Below are positions 29,933 through 38,500 of a DNA stretch of 39,488 nt, in pieces. The position numbers were made by a program, and so were the translations under genes. This stretch comes from Acidimicrobiia bacterium UBA4744 (lineage in GTDB: Bacteria; Actinomycetota; Acidimicrobiia; Spongiisociales; UBA4744). The first letter of the stretch is position 1. Each line of letters begins with the position of its first letter. The notes beneath the pieces were generated by a model. The model was not told the origin of the DNA and did no database searches. It was given only the letters and a program-made list of their open reading frames with translations. Where the stretch lies: positions 1-39,488 of the forward strand of contig DHIO01000041.1 in assembly GCA_002403855.1 (NCBI GenBank), in the 5' to 3' direction.

Positions 29933-30739
29933 TCAGGTGTCCAGCCACCGCACTTCGTCCTTTCGAACGGTCCCCCCGATGCTGGCTTGGGTTCCGCGCC
30001 ACTCCAGGCTGATCGCGGACGGATGGCCGACCTCGATCCCCTGGCTGACCTCCACACGGCCGGCCGTCTTGCCGTCGGCTCGGAGGGCAGCCCCCAAAGC
30101 TACGGCCGCACTACCGGTAGCCGGGTCTTCGAACACACCGGAACCGGGCGCAAAGAACCGAGCGCGCACCTCCGTCGGAGATTTGAAGGCATACAGGTAC
30201 ACCATGTCCAACCCCGATTCTCGAAATGCCGCTTCAGCGGCAGGGAGAGTGGCGGCGACGACCGAAGGCGACTCGGCCTCGATCAGCAGATAGGGCAAAG
30301 GCATGTTCACCCAACGCGCCGACGCCGGCTCCGGCAAACCGACCGCGGCTGCGAGCGATGCCGCGTCCGGGGCAGGATGTACGGTCTGTTCCAGCGGAAC
30401 ATCGATGGCCGCCCTGTCCCCGTCGACTCGGATCGCCACGTCATAGGCTGCGCATCGGAGGGTGTTGGGATCGCCCGGGCCGAGTCGTTTCAGCGTCCAG
30501 GCCATCCCGACCAGCGGGTGCCCGGCAAATGGAAGCTCGGCTCCCGGGGTGAAGATACGGACCCGGGGGATCCCGCCCTCCTCCCATTCGAGGAACACGG
30601 TCTCGGAAAAACCCAGCTCAACGGCAATCGCCTGCATCGACCCGGCACCGAGGCCCGTCGCGTCGGTTATCACCCCCAGGTGGTTGCCCCCCTCGTCACC
30701 GCGAGTGAACACCCGAAGGACGTAACAGTGCCTGGGCAA
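29933..30739 (-). CDS. PhzF family isomerase
   Basis: The 268-residue protein has PhzF landmarks: the N-terminal HCYVLRVFTRGDEGGNHLGVI, catalytic-type Glu in GFSETVFL (E46), TPGAELPFAGHPLVG, and late FEDPATGSAAVALGA. PhzF-fold enzymes use acid-base chemistry without cofactors; PhzF itself isomerises an anthranilate-type intermediate, but most family members have unknown substrates. No phenazine genes are here. I start it with TTG at 30739 because AAAGGAG (30745-30751) lies 5 nt upstream; the ATG at 30766 would place that ribosome-binding site inside the gene and add nine unlike residues. Confidence 0.85.
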   Translation of the reverse strand: MPRHCYVLRVFTRGDEGGNHLGVITDATGLGAGSMQAIAVELGFSETVFLEWEEGGIPRVRIFTPGAELPFAGHPLVGMAWTLKRLGPGDPNTLRCAAYDVAIRVDGDRAAIDVPLEQTVHPAPDAASLAAAVGLPEPASARWVNMPLPYLLIEAESPSVVAATLPAAEAAFRESGLDMVYLYAFKSPTEVRARFFAPGSGVFEDPATGSAAVALGAALRADGKTAGRVEVSQGIEVGHPSAISLEWRGTQASIGGTVRKDEVRWLDT

Positions 30740-30772
30740 TAAAGCTCCTTTCGAGGCGCCAACCATACCCGC

Positions 30773-30778
30773 TACCGT
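30773..30778 (+). promoter_or_regulatory. Putative -10 box (TACCGT), leaderless start at 30787
   Basis: TACCGT ends 8 nt before the ATG at 30787. It lies in the gap shared with the divergent PhzF gene. Confidence 0.4.
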
Positions 30779-30786
30779 GGCGGGCG

Positions 30787-31002
30787 ATGGACGACATCTT
30801 CGGGTTGGAGAGCTTGTTTCCTGAGGCCGTTCTGGCCATCGGCCTGGCGATGGTCATCGGCAACGGGCTGGCCATCTACAAGAACCGACGGGGCGAACGG
30901 CCCAAGGGCGTGGAAGGCGAGTTCCGGCCGGGTCGGGCCTGGTTTCTGGGGGCGGTCGGGGTGCTGTTGACCATCTGGGGCGCAGCCAGCGTCTTCTCCT
31001 GA
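30787..31002 (+). CDS. Small two-helix membrane protein
   Basis: The 71-residue protein has one hydrophobic segment at about 14-31 (AVLAIGLAMVIGNGLAIY), a basic loop (KNRRGERPKGVEGEFRPGR) and a second at about 51-70. I do not recognise a family or motif. The basic loop should face the cytoplasm. It is apparently monocistronic and leaderless, and the tRNA-Gly gene with its own promoter follows. Confidence 0.65.
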   Translation: MDDIFGLESLFPEAVLAIGLAMVIGNGLAIYKNRRGERPKGVEGEFRPGRAWFLGAVGVLLTIWGAASVFS

Positions 31003-31065
31003 GTTGGGTTCCGCTTCGCGAGTCCCGGACGGGATTCAACGGACTCACGGCCCGGGACACGTTGG

Positions 31066-31071
31066 TATGAT
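31066..31071 (+). promoter_or_regulatory. Putative -10 box (TATGAT) of tRNA-Gly
   Basis: TATGAT lies 9 nt before the tRNA 5' end. The -35 region (GACTCA at 31042-31047, 18-nt spacing) is weak. Confidence 0.45.
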
Positions 31072-31080
31072 CACCGTCCC

Positions 31081-31151
31081 GCGGGTGTAGTTCAGTGGTA
31101 GAACACGAGCTTCCCAAGCTTGTAACGGGGGTTCGATTCCCCTCACCCGCT
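31081..31151 (+). tRNA. tRNA-Gly (anticodon CCC)
   Basis: A complete 71-nt cloverleaf. Acceptor arms are GCGGGTG (31081-31087) and CACCCGC (31144-31150) with discriminator T, the D-loop holds AGTGGTAG, the anticodon stem is CGAGC/GCTTG around loop TTCCCAA (anticodon CCC), and the T-arm is GGGG-TTCGATT-CCCC. CCA is not encoded. It reads GGG glycine codons. Confidence 0.95.
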
Positions 31152-31155
31152 CTGC

Positions 31156-31180
31156 CGGGCGACCCGGAGCGGGTCGCCCG
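31156..31180 (+). terminator. Strong hairpin after tRNA-Gly
   Basis: CGGGCGACCCG and CGGGTCGCCCG form an 11-bp perfect stem with loop GAG, 5 nt after the tRNA. There is no T-run, but in high-GC actinobacteria such stems often end transcripts. Confidence 0.65.
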
Positions 31181-31247
31181 TGCGTAGAGGGGGTAGCGCA
31201 GCCATGCTGGCCTGGAGTTGCCATCAGCACGACGAGAGGGGACCGGC

Positions 31248-31811
31248 ATGATCTTGTCGGATCGCACCATCAAGGAGTCGATTGCGATAGGGAGGATCGT
31301 CATCGACCCGTATGTCGAGTCGTTCGTCCAGCCGTCGAGCATCGATCTGCGGGTGGACCGGTTCTTCCGCGTGTTCGAGAACCATCTCTATCCCTACATC
31401 GATCCAAAAATGCCACAGGAGGACCTGACGACGCTGGTCGAGGTCGGTGAGGAAGAGCCGTTCATCCTTCATCCCGGGGAGTTCGTGCTGGGATCGACGC
31501 TCGAGCGGGTGCGGGTCGCCGAGGACATCGTTGCCCGGTTGGAAGGTAAGTCGAGCCTGGGCCGCATCGGACTCTTGATCCATTCGACGGCCGGTTTCGT
31601 CGACCCCGGATTCGATGGGTACCTGACGCTGGAGTTGTCCAACGTATCCAACTTACCGATCGCCATCTATCCCGGGATGACGATCGGGCAGATCTCGTTT
31701 TACCAACTCACCACTCCCGCCGACCACCCCTACGGGAGCCATAGCGCCGGCAGCAAGTACCAGGGCCAGCGAGGACCGACCCCCAGCCGGGTGTATCAGG
31801 ACTTCGAGTAG
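31248..31811 (+). CDS. dcd: dCTP deaminase (possibly bifunctional dCTP deaminase/dUTPase)
   Basis: The 187-residue protein begins MILSDRTIKESIAIGRIVIDP and has the family core SFVQPSSIDLRV, LEGKSSLGRIGLLIHSTAGFVDPGFDGYLTLELSN and the C-terminal GSKYQGQRGPTPSR that closes over bound nucleotide. It deaminates dCTP to dUTP. Actinobacterial members such as the M. tuberculosis enzyme also hydrolyse dUTP to dUMP, and the sequence style fits that group. The ATG at 31248 is supported by GAGAGGGGA upstream. It feeds dUMP for thymidylate synthesis, as does the dCMP deaminase at 34552-35025. Confidence 0.93.
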   Translation: MILSDRTIKESIAIGRIVIDPYVESFVQPSSIDLRVDRFFRVFENHLYPYIDPKMPQEDLTTLVEVGEEEPFILHPGEFVLGSTLERVRVAEDIVARLEGKSSLGRIGLLIHSTAGFVDPGFDGYLTLELSNVSNLPIAIYPGMTIGQISFYQLTTPADHPYGSHSAGSKYQGQRGPTPSRVYQDFE

Positions 31812-31870
31812 AGGTCGTTCCGGGGGTCCGCAACCGGCAGTCGATCCGGCGACGAACGGGCCGGGCCTCC

Positions 31871-32860
31871 TCAGGAAGACCGGTTGTGCAGGAGATCTTC
31901 GATCTCGATCATCTGCGCTCGGGTCAGTGGACCAAAGGCCAGGGCGCCGGCGTTTTCTTCCGACTGGGCAGTGGTGCGGATACCCGGTATGGGGATGGTG
32001 CGCCCGCTGCGGGCCCAGAGCCAAGCGAGCGCTCCCTGCGCCGGCGTCCGGCCGCCGGCGGTCAGCACCTCCCGAATGGCCGGCAAGCTCTCCATGATCG
32101 GACCATGGAACCAGTCCTTGAACCAACCGGCGGATCGCACGTCATTCGCCTCGAAAGCCGAATCCTTCGTGTACTTGCCCGTCAGCAGGCCCATCCCCAG
32201 GGGACCCCGGTTGATGCTCGCCAGATCGAATTCGTCGCACACCGCCAGGATCTCCGGCGCATCGTGGACGACGTTCATGTTGTTCTGCACTGTCGCACAG
32301 TGCTCTCCGAGTGCGAAGACCCGGGCGCCGTCGGGATTATCGGTACTCCATCCGTAGCAGCGGATCTTCCCGGCCACCACCAGTTCCTCGAGGGCGTCCC
32401 GGACCGCACCGGCCTTGTCCACCGGGTATTCGTTGATGTGGAACTGGTAGAGGTCGATCACGTCGGTCTCGAGTCGGCGCAGACTCGCTTCGCAGTCGGC
32501 GGCGAGACGGTCGACGACCTCACCGTCCTGGTCGTATTCTGTGACGCTCTTTCCGGCCTCGTCGAGGCGGTATCCGAACTTGGTGGCAATCACGACTTCG
32601 TCTCGCTTGCCGGTGAACGCTCGAGCGACGATCCTCTCCGCGTGACCTGCGCCGTAGTTGGCCGCGGTGTCGAAGAAGCCGATGCCGCGATCAAAGGCCG
32701 ATCGCAGCGCAGCAACCGACTCTCCGTCGTCGACCTCACCCCACCCGGCCGGCGACGTCCCGAAATCCCACGGACCTCCAATAGCCCAGGTGCCAATTCC
32801 CAAGGCGGACACCTCGATGCCGGACCGTCCGAGCCGTCGTTTCACGGGCATACCCATCAC
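31871..32860 (-). CDS. Aldo/keto reductase
   Basis: The 329-residue TIM-barrel NAD(P)H oxidoreductase begins VKRRLGRSGIEVSALGIGTW. Its catalytic set is visible: D and Y in FFDTAANYG, K in IATKFGY and H in LYQFHINEY. The C-terminal IPIPGIRTTAQSEENAGAL binds the cofactor adenosine part. The substrate is unknown. The GTG at 32860 is chosen because GGAGG is 7 nt upstream; an ATG 3 nt later is equally possible. It begins 15 nt after the SurE stop on the same strand, so the two probably share a transcript. Confidence 0.88.
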   Translation of the reverse strand: MMGMPVKRRLGRSGIEVSALGIGTWAIGGPWDFGTSPAGWGEVDDGESVAALRSAFDRGIGFFDTAANYGAGHAERIVARAFTGKRDEVVIATKFGYRLDEAGKSVTEYDQDGEVVDRLAADCEASLRRLETDVIDLYQFHINEYPVDKAGAVRDALEELVVAGKIRCYGWSTDNPDGARVFALGEHCATVQNNMNVVHDAPEILAVCDEFDLASINRGPLGMGLLTGKYTKDSAFEANDVRSAGWFKDWFHGPIMESLPAIREVLTAGGRTPAQGALAWLWARSGRTIPIPGIRTTAQSEENAGALAFGPLTRAQMIEIEDLLHNRSS

Positions 32861-32875
32861 TTGTTGTCCTCCACG

Positions 32876-33670
32876 CTACCCACGCTCCAGCCAAGCTCGG
32901 AACGCCGTGGGAACCACACCGGTATGGGCCAGTTGAATGGGGGTGATGGCTATGCCGCCCGACCGGAGCACTTCGACGTCCGACCCGGCCAGATCTCCAG
33001 TCATCCGCAAACCGGTATTGAAGTCGTGGACGAACCGTCCCGGTTCACTCTCCCGAAAGATGTTGTCGTATCCGACCTTGGCCAGACTGGTGATCCGCCG
33101 CGGGGAATCGATGGTTGCCCCGACGGGAATGTTCACCGAAAGCACGTCGACTCCCTCGGGATAGCCGGCTCGGAGGATGTCGGCCAGCACATCGATCGCC
33201 AGAACGGCCGTTTCCTCCCAGAAGGCTTGGGCCGCATCCGACCAAGCCTCCTTGGCCCAGGTCCGGTGATCGAACGGCGAACCGGTAGAGAAGGCAACCG
33301 CCGGAAGACCGGCGATCCATCCCTCGGCGGCGGCCCCTACCGTGCCGCTCGACAGGAGGAACCCCAAGCCCTGATTCAGCCCGACGTTGATGCCCGAAAG
33401 CACCATGTCGGGCTTGGCGCCGAAGAGCGAATGCACCCCCAACTGGGTGCAGTCGGCCGGATAACCGTCGGCGACGCAGACCTCGATGTCCTCCCGGACG
33501 GTCCGTTCCACCCGGATCTGGTCGAATCGGGTAATGGCCTTGCCGACCCAGCTCCGTTCCTCGGCCGGCACCACCACCTTCAGCGGACCGATCTCATCGA
33601 GAGCCCGGGCAAAAGGCAGCAAGGCCGGCGAGTCGATTCCGTCGTCGTTGGTCAGCAGCATGTATCCCAC
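32876..33670 (-). CDS. surE: 5'/3'-nucleotidase SurE
   Basis: The 264-residue protein begins with the SurE motif MLLTNDDGID (D9/D10 metal ligands). It continues with VVVPAEERSWVGKAIT and the PDMVLSGINVGLNQG core, then SSGTVGAAAEG, all characteristic. SurE is a Mg/Mn-dependent phosphatase that removes phosphate from nucleoside 5'- and 3'-monophosphates and short polyphosphates, often linked to stationary-phase survival. The start is a GTG at 33670; an in-frame ATG at 33661 (MLLTNDDG) is equally plausible because no strong ribosome-binding site decides. The aldo/keto reductase gene follows closely. Confidence 0.9.
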   Translation of the reverse strand: MGYMLLTNDDGIDSPALLPFARALDEIGPLKVVVPAEERSWVGKAITRFDQIRVERTVREDIEVCVADGYPADCTQLGVHSLFGAKPDMVLSGINVGLNQGLGFLLSSGTVGAAAEGWIAGLPAVAFSTGSPFDHRTWAKEAWSDAAQAFWEETAVLAIDVLADILRAGYPEGVDVLSVNIPVGATIDSPRRITSLAKVGYDNIFRESEPGRFVHDFNTGLRMTGDLAGSDVEVLRSGGIAITPIQLAHTGVVPTAFRAWLERG

Positions 33671-33724
33671 GGACCGGAGGCTACCGGCCGCGTCGGAGCT
33701 TCAGCGACCCACTACCGGCCGGTC

Positions 33725-34465
33725 TCATCCCTCGATTGCGAATTGCACGGTGACCACTACCGAAACCAAGCTTTCGCCAGGTTGGATAGGCGTCGAGAAG
33801 TCCGCACCGGCTTCGGCCATCGCACCCCCGTAGGCGATCGGCGGCGGGGCCGGGCCGGACGTCTCGCTGATCGAGACTGCCTTGCCGAGCTGCACTTCGG
33901 CCAGCGCGGCCAGCTGGTCGGCCTTGGCCTTCGCATCGTTCCAGGCTGCTTCCCGTGCCGCGGTGATCAGTGCCCCGTCGGCTTCGAGATCGAACCGCAG
34001 GCCGTTGACGATCGTATCGTCGCCGCCGGCCGCAGTGGCGGCGTCGATGACTTCACCGGCCCCGTCCAGATCCCTTATCTTGGCGCTGACGGTGTTTCCG
34101 ACCCGGAATCCGCGCAGCGTCTGGGTGTCGTTGCGATAGTCATACTCCGGCCAGATCGAGTAGTTGGTTGTCTGGATGTCCTTCTCGGCGACGCCTTCTG
34201 CCTTGAGAGCGTCGATGATGCCCTGAGTGAGGCGAGCAGCGTCGGCGGTGGCCTCGCCGACCGTCGATCGCAACACCTGCACCCCGAGGTCGATGATCAG
34301 CGTGTCCGGTGTTCCGGTCACCTCACCCGTGCCGGACACCGATATCGTGTTGCTCGTGAGGGGCTGGTCACCTCCCGTCTGTGCGACCGGGGGGGCACTG
34401 GTAGAGCCCGAGCAACCGGCCAGCAACAAGCCGACCGCCGCCAAAGGTATCAGCAATCTGCACAT
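33725..34465 (-). CDS. SIMPL domain (DUF541) lipoprotein
   Basis: The 246-residue protein has a lipoprotein signal MCRLLIPLAAVGLLLAGC (lipobox LAGC, C18), a Ser/Thr/Pro linker, and a SIMPL/DUF541 domain: ISVSGTGEVTGTPDTLIIDLGVQ, YSIWPEYDYRNDTQTLRGFRV, and the long helix AAREAAWNDAKAKADQLAALA. SIMPL proteins often form periplasmic or surface oligomers with poorly known roles. It is outside the membrane, attached by lipid. AGGAG lies upstream of the ATG, and a GTCAA-N4-TTGAC palindrome lies 14 nt upstream. Confidence 0.88.
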   Translation of the reverse strand: MCRLLIPLAAVGLLLAGCSGSTSAPPVAQTGGDQPLTSNTISVSGTGEVTGTPDTLIIDLGVQVLRSTVGEATADAARLTQGIIDALKAEGVAEKDIQTTNYSIWPEYDYRNDTQTLRGFRVGNTVSAKIRDLDGAGEVIDAATAAGGDDTIVNGLRFDLEADGALITAAREAAWNDAKAKADQLAALAEVQLGKAVSISETSGPAPPPIAYGGAMAEAGADFSTPIQPGESLVSVVVTVQFAIEG

Positions 34466-34478
34466 CGTCGTCTCCTAA

Positions 34479-34492
34479 GTCAACATTTTGAC
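34479..34492. promoter_or_regulatory. Small palindrome upstream of the SIMPL gene
   Basis: GTCAA-CATT-TTGAC lies 14-27 nt before the SIMPL start. The position suits an operator, but the length is short and no regulator is known. Confidence 0.3.
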
Positions 34493-34551
34493 GATCCGGC
34501 CGGGTCGGTCGGTTCCCGGTCGATCGGCCCTCACGGCTGGTTCGCTCCTGC

Positions 34552-35025
34552 CTATTGTCCCTCGTAGTTCTCGACCACATCATCGACGACGTCGAGATTC
34601 ACGCCGGCCTGGTTCAAGATGCGGCGAGTGTCCTGGCCGGCGTGATAGCGGCGGCGGGCGACCACCCTCCCAATGCCGCTGCTGGCGATCAACATGGCAC
34701 ACACCCGACACGGCTCCATCGAGCAGTAGAGCGTGGTCCCTTCCAGCGACAGCCCGTAACGGGCTGCCTGGCAGATGGCGTTTTGCTCTGCGTGCACGGT
34801 CCGCACACAGTGCTGCCGGGTGGTTCCATCCTCATCAATCATCTGCTTGAAATCGTGGCCGGCGTCATCACAGTGCGGCAAACCCGACGGCGAGCCGACG
34901 TAACCGGTACAGATGATCCGCTTCTCGCGGACAATCACACAACCGCTCCTACCGCGATCACAGGTCGCTCTGCTACCAACCTGGTCTACCAACTCGAGGA
35001 AGTATTCATCCCAACTCGGTCTCAT
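34552..35025 (-). CDS. dCMP deaminase family protein
   Basis: The 157-residue protein has the cytidine/deoxycytidylate deaminase zinc site: H78-A-E80 in TVHAEQNAI and C106xxC109 in MEPCRVC, with GSPSGLPHCDDAGH as in dCMP deaminases. It would convert dCMP to dUMP for thymidylate synthesis. It is also related to ComEB, but no competence genes are adjacent. The ATG at 35025 gives the family N-terminus MRPSWDEYFLELV; longer frames upstream are not supported by similarity. It is downstream of a small membrane-protein gene and 86 nt before the SIMPL gene. Confidence 0.9.
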   Translation of the reverse strand: MRPSWDEYFLELVDQVGSRATCDRGRSGCVIVREKRIICTGYVGSPSGLPHCDDAGHDFKQMIDEDGTTRQHCVRTVHAEQNAICQAARYGLSLEGTTLYCSMEPCRVCAMLIASSGIGRVVARRRYHAGQDTRRILNQAGVNLDVVDDVVENYEGQ

Positions 35026-35081
35026 GACGGGACACCCTAACCCCGGGGCCTTCGCACCGCTCGTACTCAACAGGGATCTGC

Positions 35082-35480
35082 TCAGGTCGGCATCGGCCCA
35101 CCAACCACCAGGACGACGATCGACCCCATGCCGCCTACCGCGCCGATGACCATCGGCACGGCGTAGGAGATCCTCGCTCGCTCTGCAATAGCCCAACCAA
35201 GAGAGTTGATTGAGGTGTAGACCAGGGCTCCGAGGGCCGCCAGCGCCAGCGGGCGCCCCCAACCGGCGGCGCTCGAGACTCCAACTGCACCTGCCACCAG
35301 GCCGGCGGCGGTGCCGTACTCCGCGATCCAGTGGGGCAGCATGAGCGTTCCGGCTTGCGGATCCCGGGCTCGAAGCCGCCCCGCAGAGATATCGAGCTTC
35401 TGGGCGGAGATGATATCCCGAGTCCAAATCCCGGCCAGGGCGATCCCCATCAGGGACATGAAGATGGCAATGACCGGCAT
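35082..35480 (-). CDS. Membrane protein of unknown function
   Basis: The 132-residue protein has about four hydrophobic helices: residues 1-18 (MPVIAIFMSLMGIALAG), about 50-68, about 73-90, and about 107-126. A charged loop (RDIISAQKLDISAGRLRARDP) lies between the first two. No family recognised. The ATG at 35480 has GGTGAGGTC just upstream. It is immediately downstream of hrpA on the same strand and probably read from the same transcript. Confidence 0.65.
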   Translation of the reverse strand: MPVIAIFMSLMGIALAGIWTRDIISAQKLDISAGRLRARDPQAGTLMLPHWIAEYGTAAGLVAGAVGVSSAAGWGRPLALAALGALVYTSINSLGWAIAERARISYAVPMVIGAVGGMGSIVVLVVGGPMPT

Positions 35481-35529
35481 GACCTCACCAAGCCTACGGG
35501 TACCCGGCCCCTCCGGCAGGTACCTGCTC

Positions 35530-38500
35530 CTAGACCAACATCGCCTCGGCCAGCGCCTGGGCGATGCGCTTCTCGCTGACTTTGCCCCGGGTACCGAGCG
35601 TTTGGGCAAACAGGCTGACCCGGAGCTCCTGCAGCATCCAGGCGATCTCCAAGATGGCAGGCGAATCGTGCAGCGTTTCCCGCAGGCGGTCGTGCTCCTC
35701 CTCCAGTCTCTGTACTACGGCCATCTGTCGGCGGTCGCGCTCCGGGTTCTCCGGTAGGCGCTGGAGCCGTCGCTCGATTGCCTGCAGGTAACGATGGACA
35801 TCCGCGAGGTGTCCGGCTCCCATCCCGGTGAGGAAGTCCGGATAGACCAATCGATCGAGCTGTGCTTCGACATCCGTCACGGTGTCGTCGAACGTCGGGG
35901 AGACCTTCGTCATCGCCACCCGGACCGACTGAAGGGTGTCGAGGATTTGCAGCGAGGTTTCGGCCACCGAAACGAGACGCCCTCCAAGTTGGTCGCGAGC
36001 AGCGGCCAGCAAGCGTTCGAAACCGACCCCGTCCCAGGCTGGTGCTCCGGTCTCCCCCATGATCTGATCGACGGCGCAAGTTAGGCAGTCCTGGGCCCAG
36101 TCGGCCGACGTGTGATGGGGCCCACTCTTGACGGCGGTGGCGGCCTGGTCGGTCAGCAACGGGCGGAGCAAGCGTCCGGGCGGGGGCAGGTTGAGCAACA
36201 GGAGCCGGCGGGTTCCCTGCCACATAGCGTTGGCCTGTTCGGTGGGGGTGGCAAGCAGCCTGACACCCACCGAGGATCCCTCATCGATGAGGGCCGGATA
36301 CGCCTTGAGGACGTGGGCTGCTCCCTTGATCTCCGCCACCTGTGGAAGCTCGCCGATGCTCCAGGCGGTCAAACCGGTTTGCTCGAGGTCGTGGCCCGAG
36401 GTAGCCATCGTTGCCCTGGTTTCCTCCTGCAGTTCGATTCTCAGCATCGCCAGATCACCGCCTTCGGCGAGGAGACGCCCTTCACTGTCCACCACTCGAA
36501 ATGTGGGCTGCAGATGGAACGGAAGTCGTTTCAAATCGAACGCATCCAGAGGAACCGGAACGCCGCCGATCCGGGTGAGTTCTCTGCAGAGGTGCCTGAT
36601 CAGTCCCCCGTCCTCCGGGTCGAGTTGGTTCATCAGGGTGCGAACCGTATTGGGAACGGGCGAAAAGCGTCTTCTCAGCTGCTTGGGAAGAGATCGAATC
36701 AACGCCGTGATCAGCTCTTCGCGCAGGCCGGGTACGTGCCACTCGAACACGGCCGGGTCGATCCGATCCAGCCCGGCGACGGGAACATCGATGGTGATGC
36801 CGTCGGTGGGGCTGGAGGGATCAAACTCGTAGCTGAGCGGCAGGATGAGATCCCCGTGGGTCCATTGTCCCGGAAACGCCCTCTCGTCGAACGGTCGCGC
36901 GTCGGGGTCGATCAGCAGATCGAGACTGAGGTTGAGGAGTTGCGGATCCTCGGATCGGACCTCTTTCCACCACCGATCGAAGTGACGGACCGAGGTGACG
37001 TCGGCCGGGATACGTTGATCGAAGAATCCGTAGATGACGTCGTCGTCGACTAGCAGGTCGGCTCGCCGCTGGCGCGCCTCCAACGCCTCTACCTCTTGGA
37101 TCAAGGCCTGGTTGTGCCGCATGAACGGGTGATCGGTCTCCCAGTCGCCTGCTACCAGAGCATGGTGGATGAACAACTCCCGGGCGCCGGGCCGGTCGAC
37201 CCGCCCGTAGTGAACCGTCCGGGCAGTCTGCAAGGGCAGGCCGTAGAGGGTGACCGTTTCCCGGGCCAGCGACGCACCGCGAGTCGGCTCCCACCAGGGA
37301 TCGGAATACGAACGTTTGACCAGGTGAGCGCCGATCTCTTCGGCCCACTCCGGATCGACCTGCCCCACACCTCTCGCCCACAGCCGGCCGGTCTCGACCA
37401 ATTCGGCGGCCATCACCCACTCGGGTGATCGCTTGAACAGGGTGGATCCCGGGTTGATGGAGAACCGGGCCCCGCGTGCCCCGCGGTACTCGAAGCCCTC
37501 CGGATCCCGGCGACCAATGTGGGAAAGTAGCCCCGCCAGCAGGGACCGATGAATGTTCTCGGGAAGGGCCGGTCGGTGGTTGGCGGCAAGCCCCAACTCC
37601 CCGGCAACGTCACGGAGCTGGGCATGGACGTCTTGCCATTCCCGCACGCGCCGGTAGTTCAAGAACTCCTCCCGGCACATGCGGCGGAACTGGTTCGAGG
37701 TGCGGGCCCGCCGCTCGTCGCCCAGGTAGTCCCACAGATGCAGCCAGCTCAGGAAGTCGGAGTCCCGGTCGCGAAACCGACGGTGCAGTTGGTCGGCGTG
37801 CTCTCGGTGATCGGTGGGCCGTTCGCGGGGATCCTGGATGGCCAGGGCGGCGGCGATGATCAGAACTTCCTTGAGGCAATCGTTGCGATCGGCCTCGATC
37901 ACCATCCGTGCCAATCGGAGATCGAGGGGGAACTCGGCGAGTTGCCTGCCGAGCTGGGTCAACCATCTCCCGGTTCCCTGATGCTGAGGCCGGACCGCAC
38001 CCAGCTCGACCAGGAGGGCGATCCCGTCACGAATGGTGCGGGCATCGGGGGGATCGAGGAAGGGAAACGTCTCGATATCGCCAAGATCGCGGGCGGCCAT
38101 CTGCAGGATGACCGAGGCCAGGTTGGTCCGCCGGATTTCCGGTTCGGTGAACTCGGGACGGGATTCGAAATCGTCCTCGTCGTACAAGCGAATGCAGACA
38201 CCCGGGCCGAGTCTGCCGCAACGTCCGGCCCGCTGATCTGCGGAAGCCTTTGATACCGGTTCGATCGGCAAACGTTGGACCTTGGTCCGCCGGCTGTAGC
38301 GGGAAATGCGTGCAGTACCCGGATCGACGACATAGCGGATCCCGGGCACGGTCAAGGAAGTCTCGGCCACATTGGTGGCCAGCACGATTCTCCGGCCTCG
38401 ATGAGGTTGAAAGACTCGATGCTGTTCGGCCGCGGAAAGGCGTGCGTAGAGGGGCAACACCTCGGTGTGCGGCAGGTCCAGGTCTGTCAGGGATTCGGCT

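Noticed and set aside
31886..34567. Very long plus-strand open frame (893 codons) opposite aldo/keto reductase, surE and SIMPL genes
   Set aside because: The three minus-strand genes have clear family motifs and sensible starts; the plus-strand product is Arg/Gly/Asp-rich with no domain. It is a shadow frame caused by high GC.
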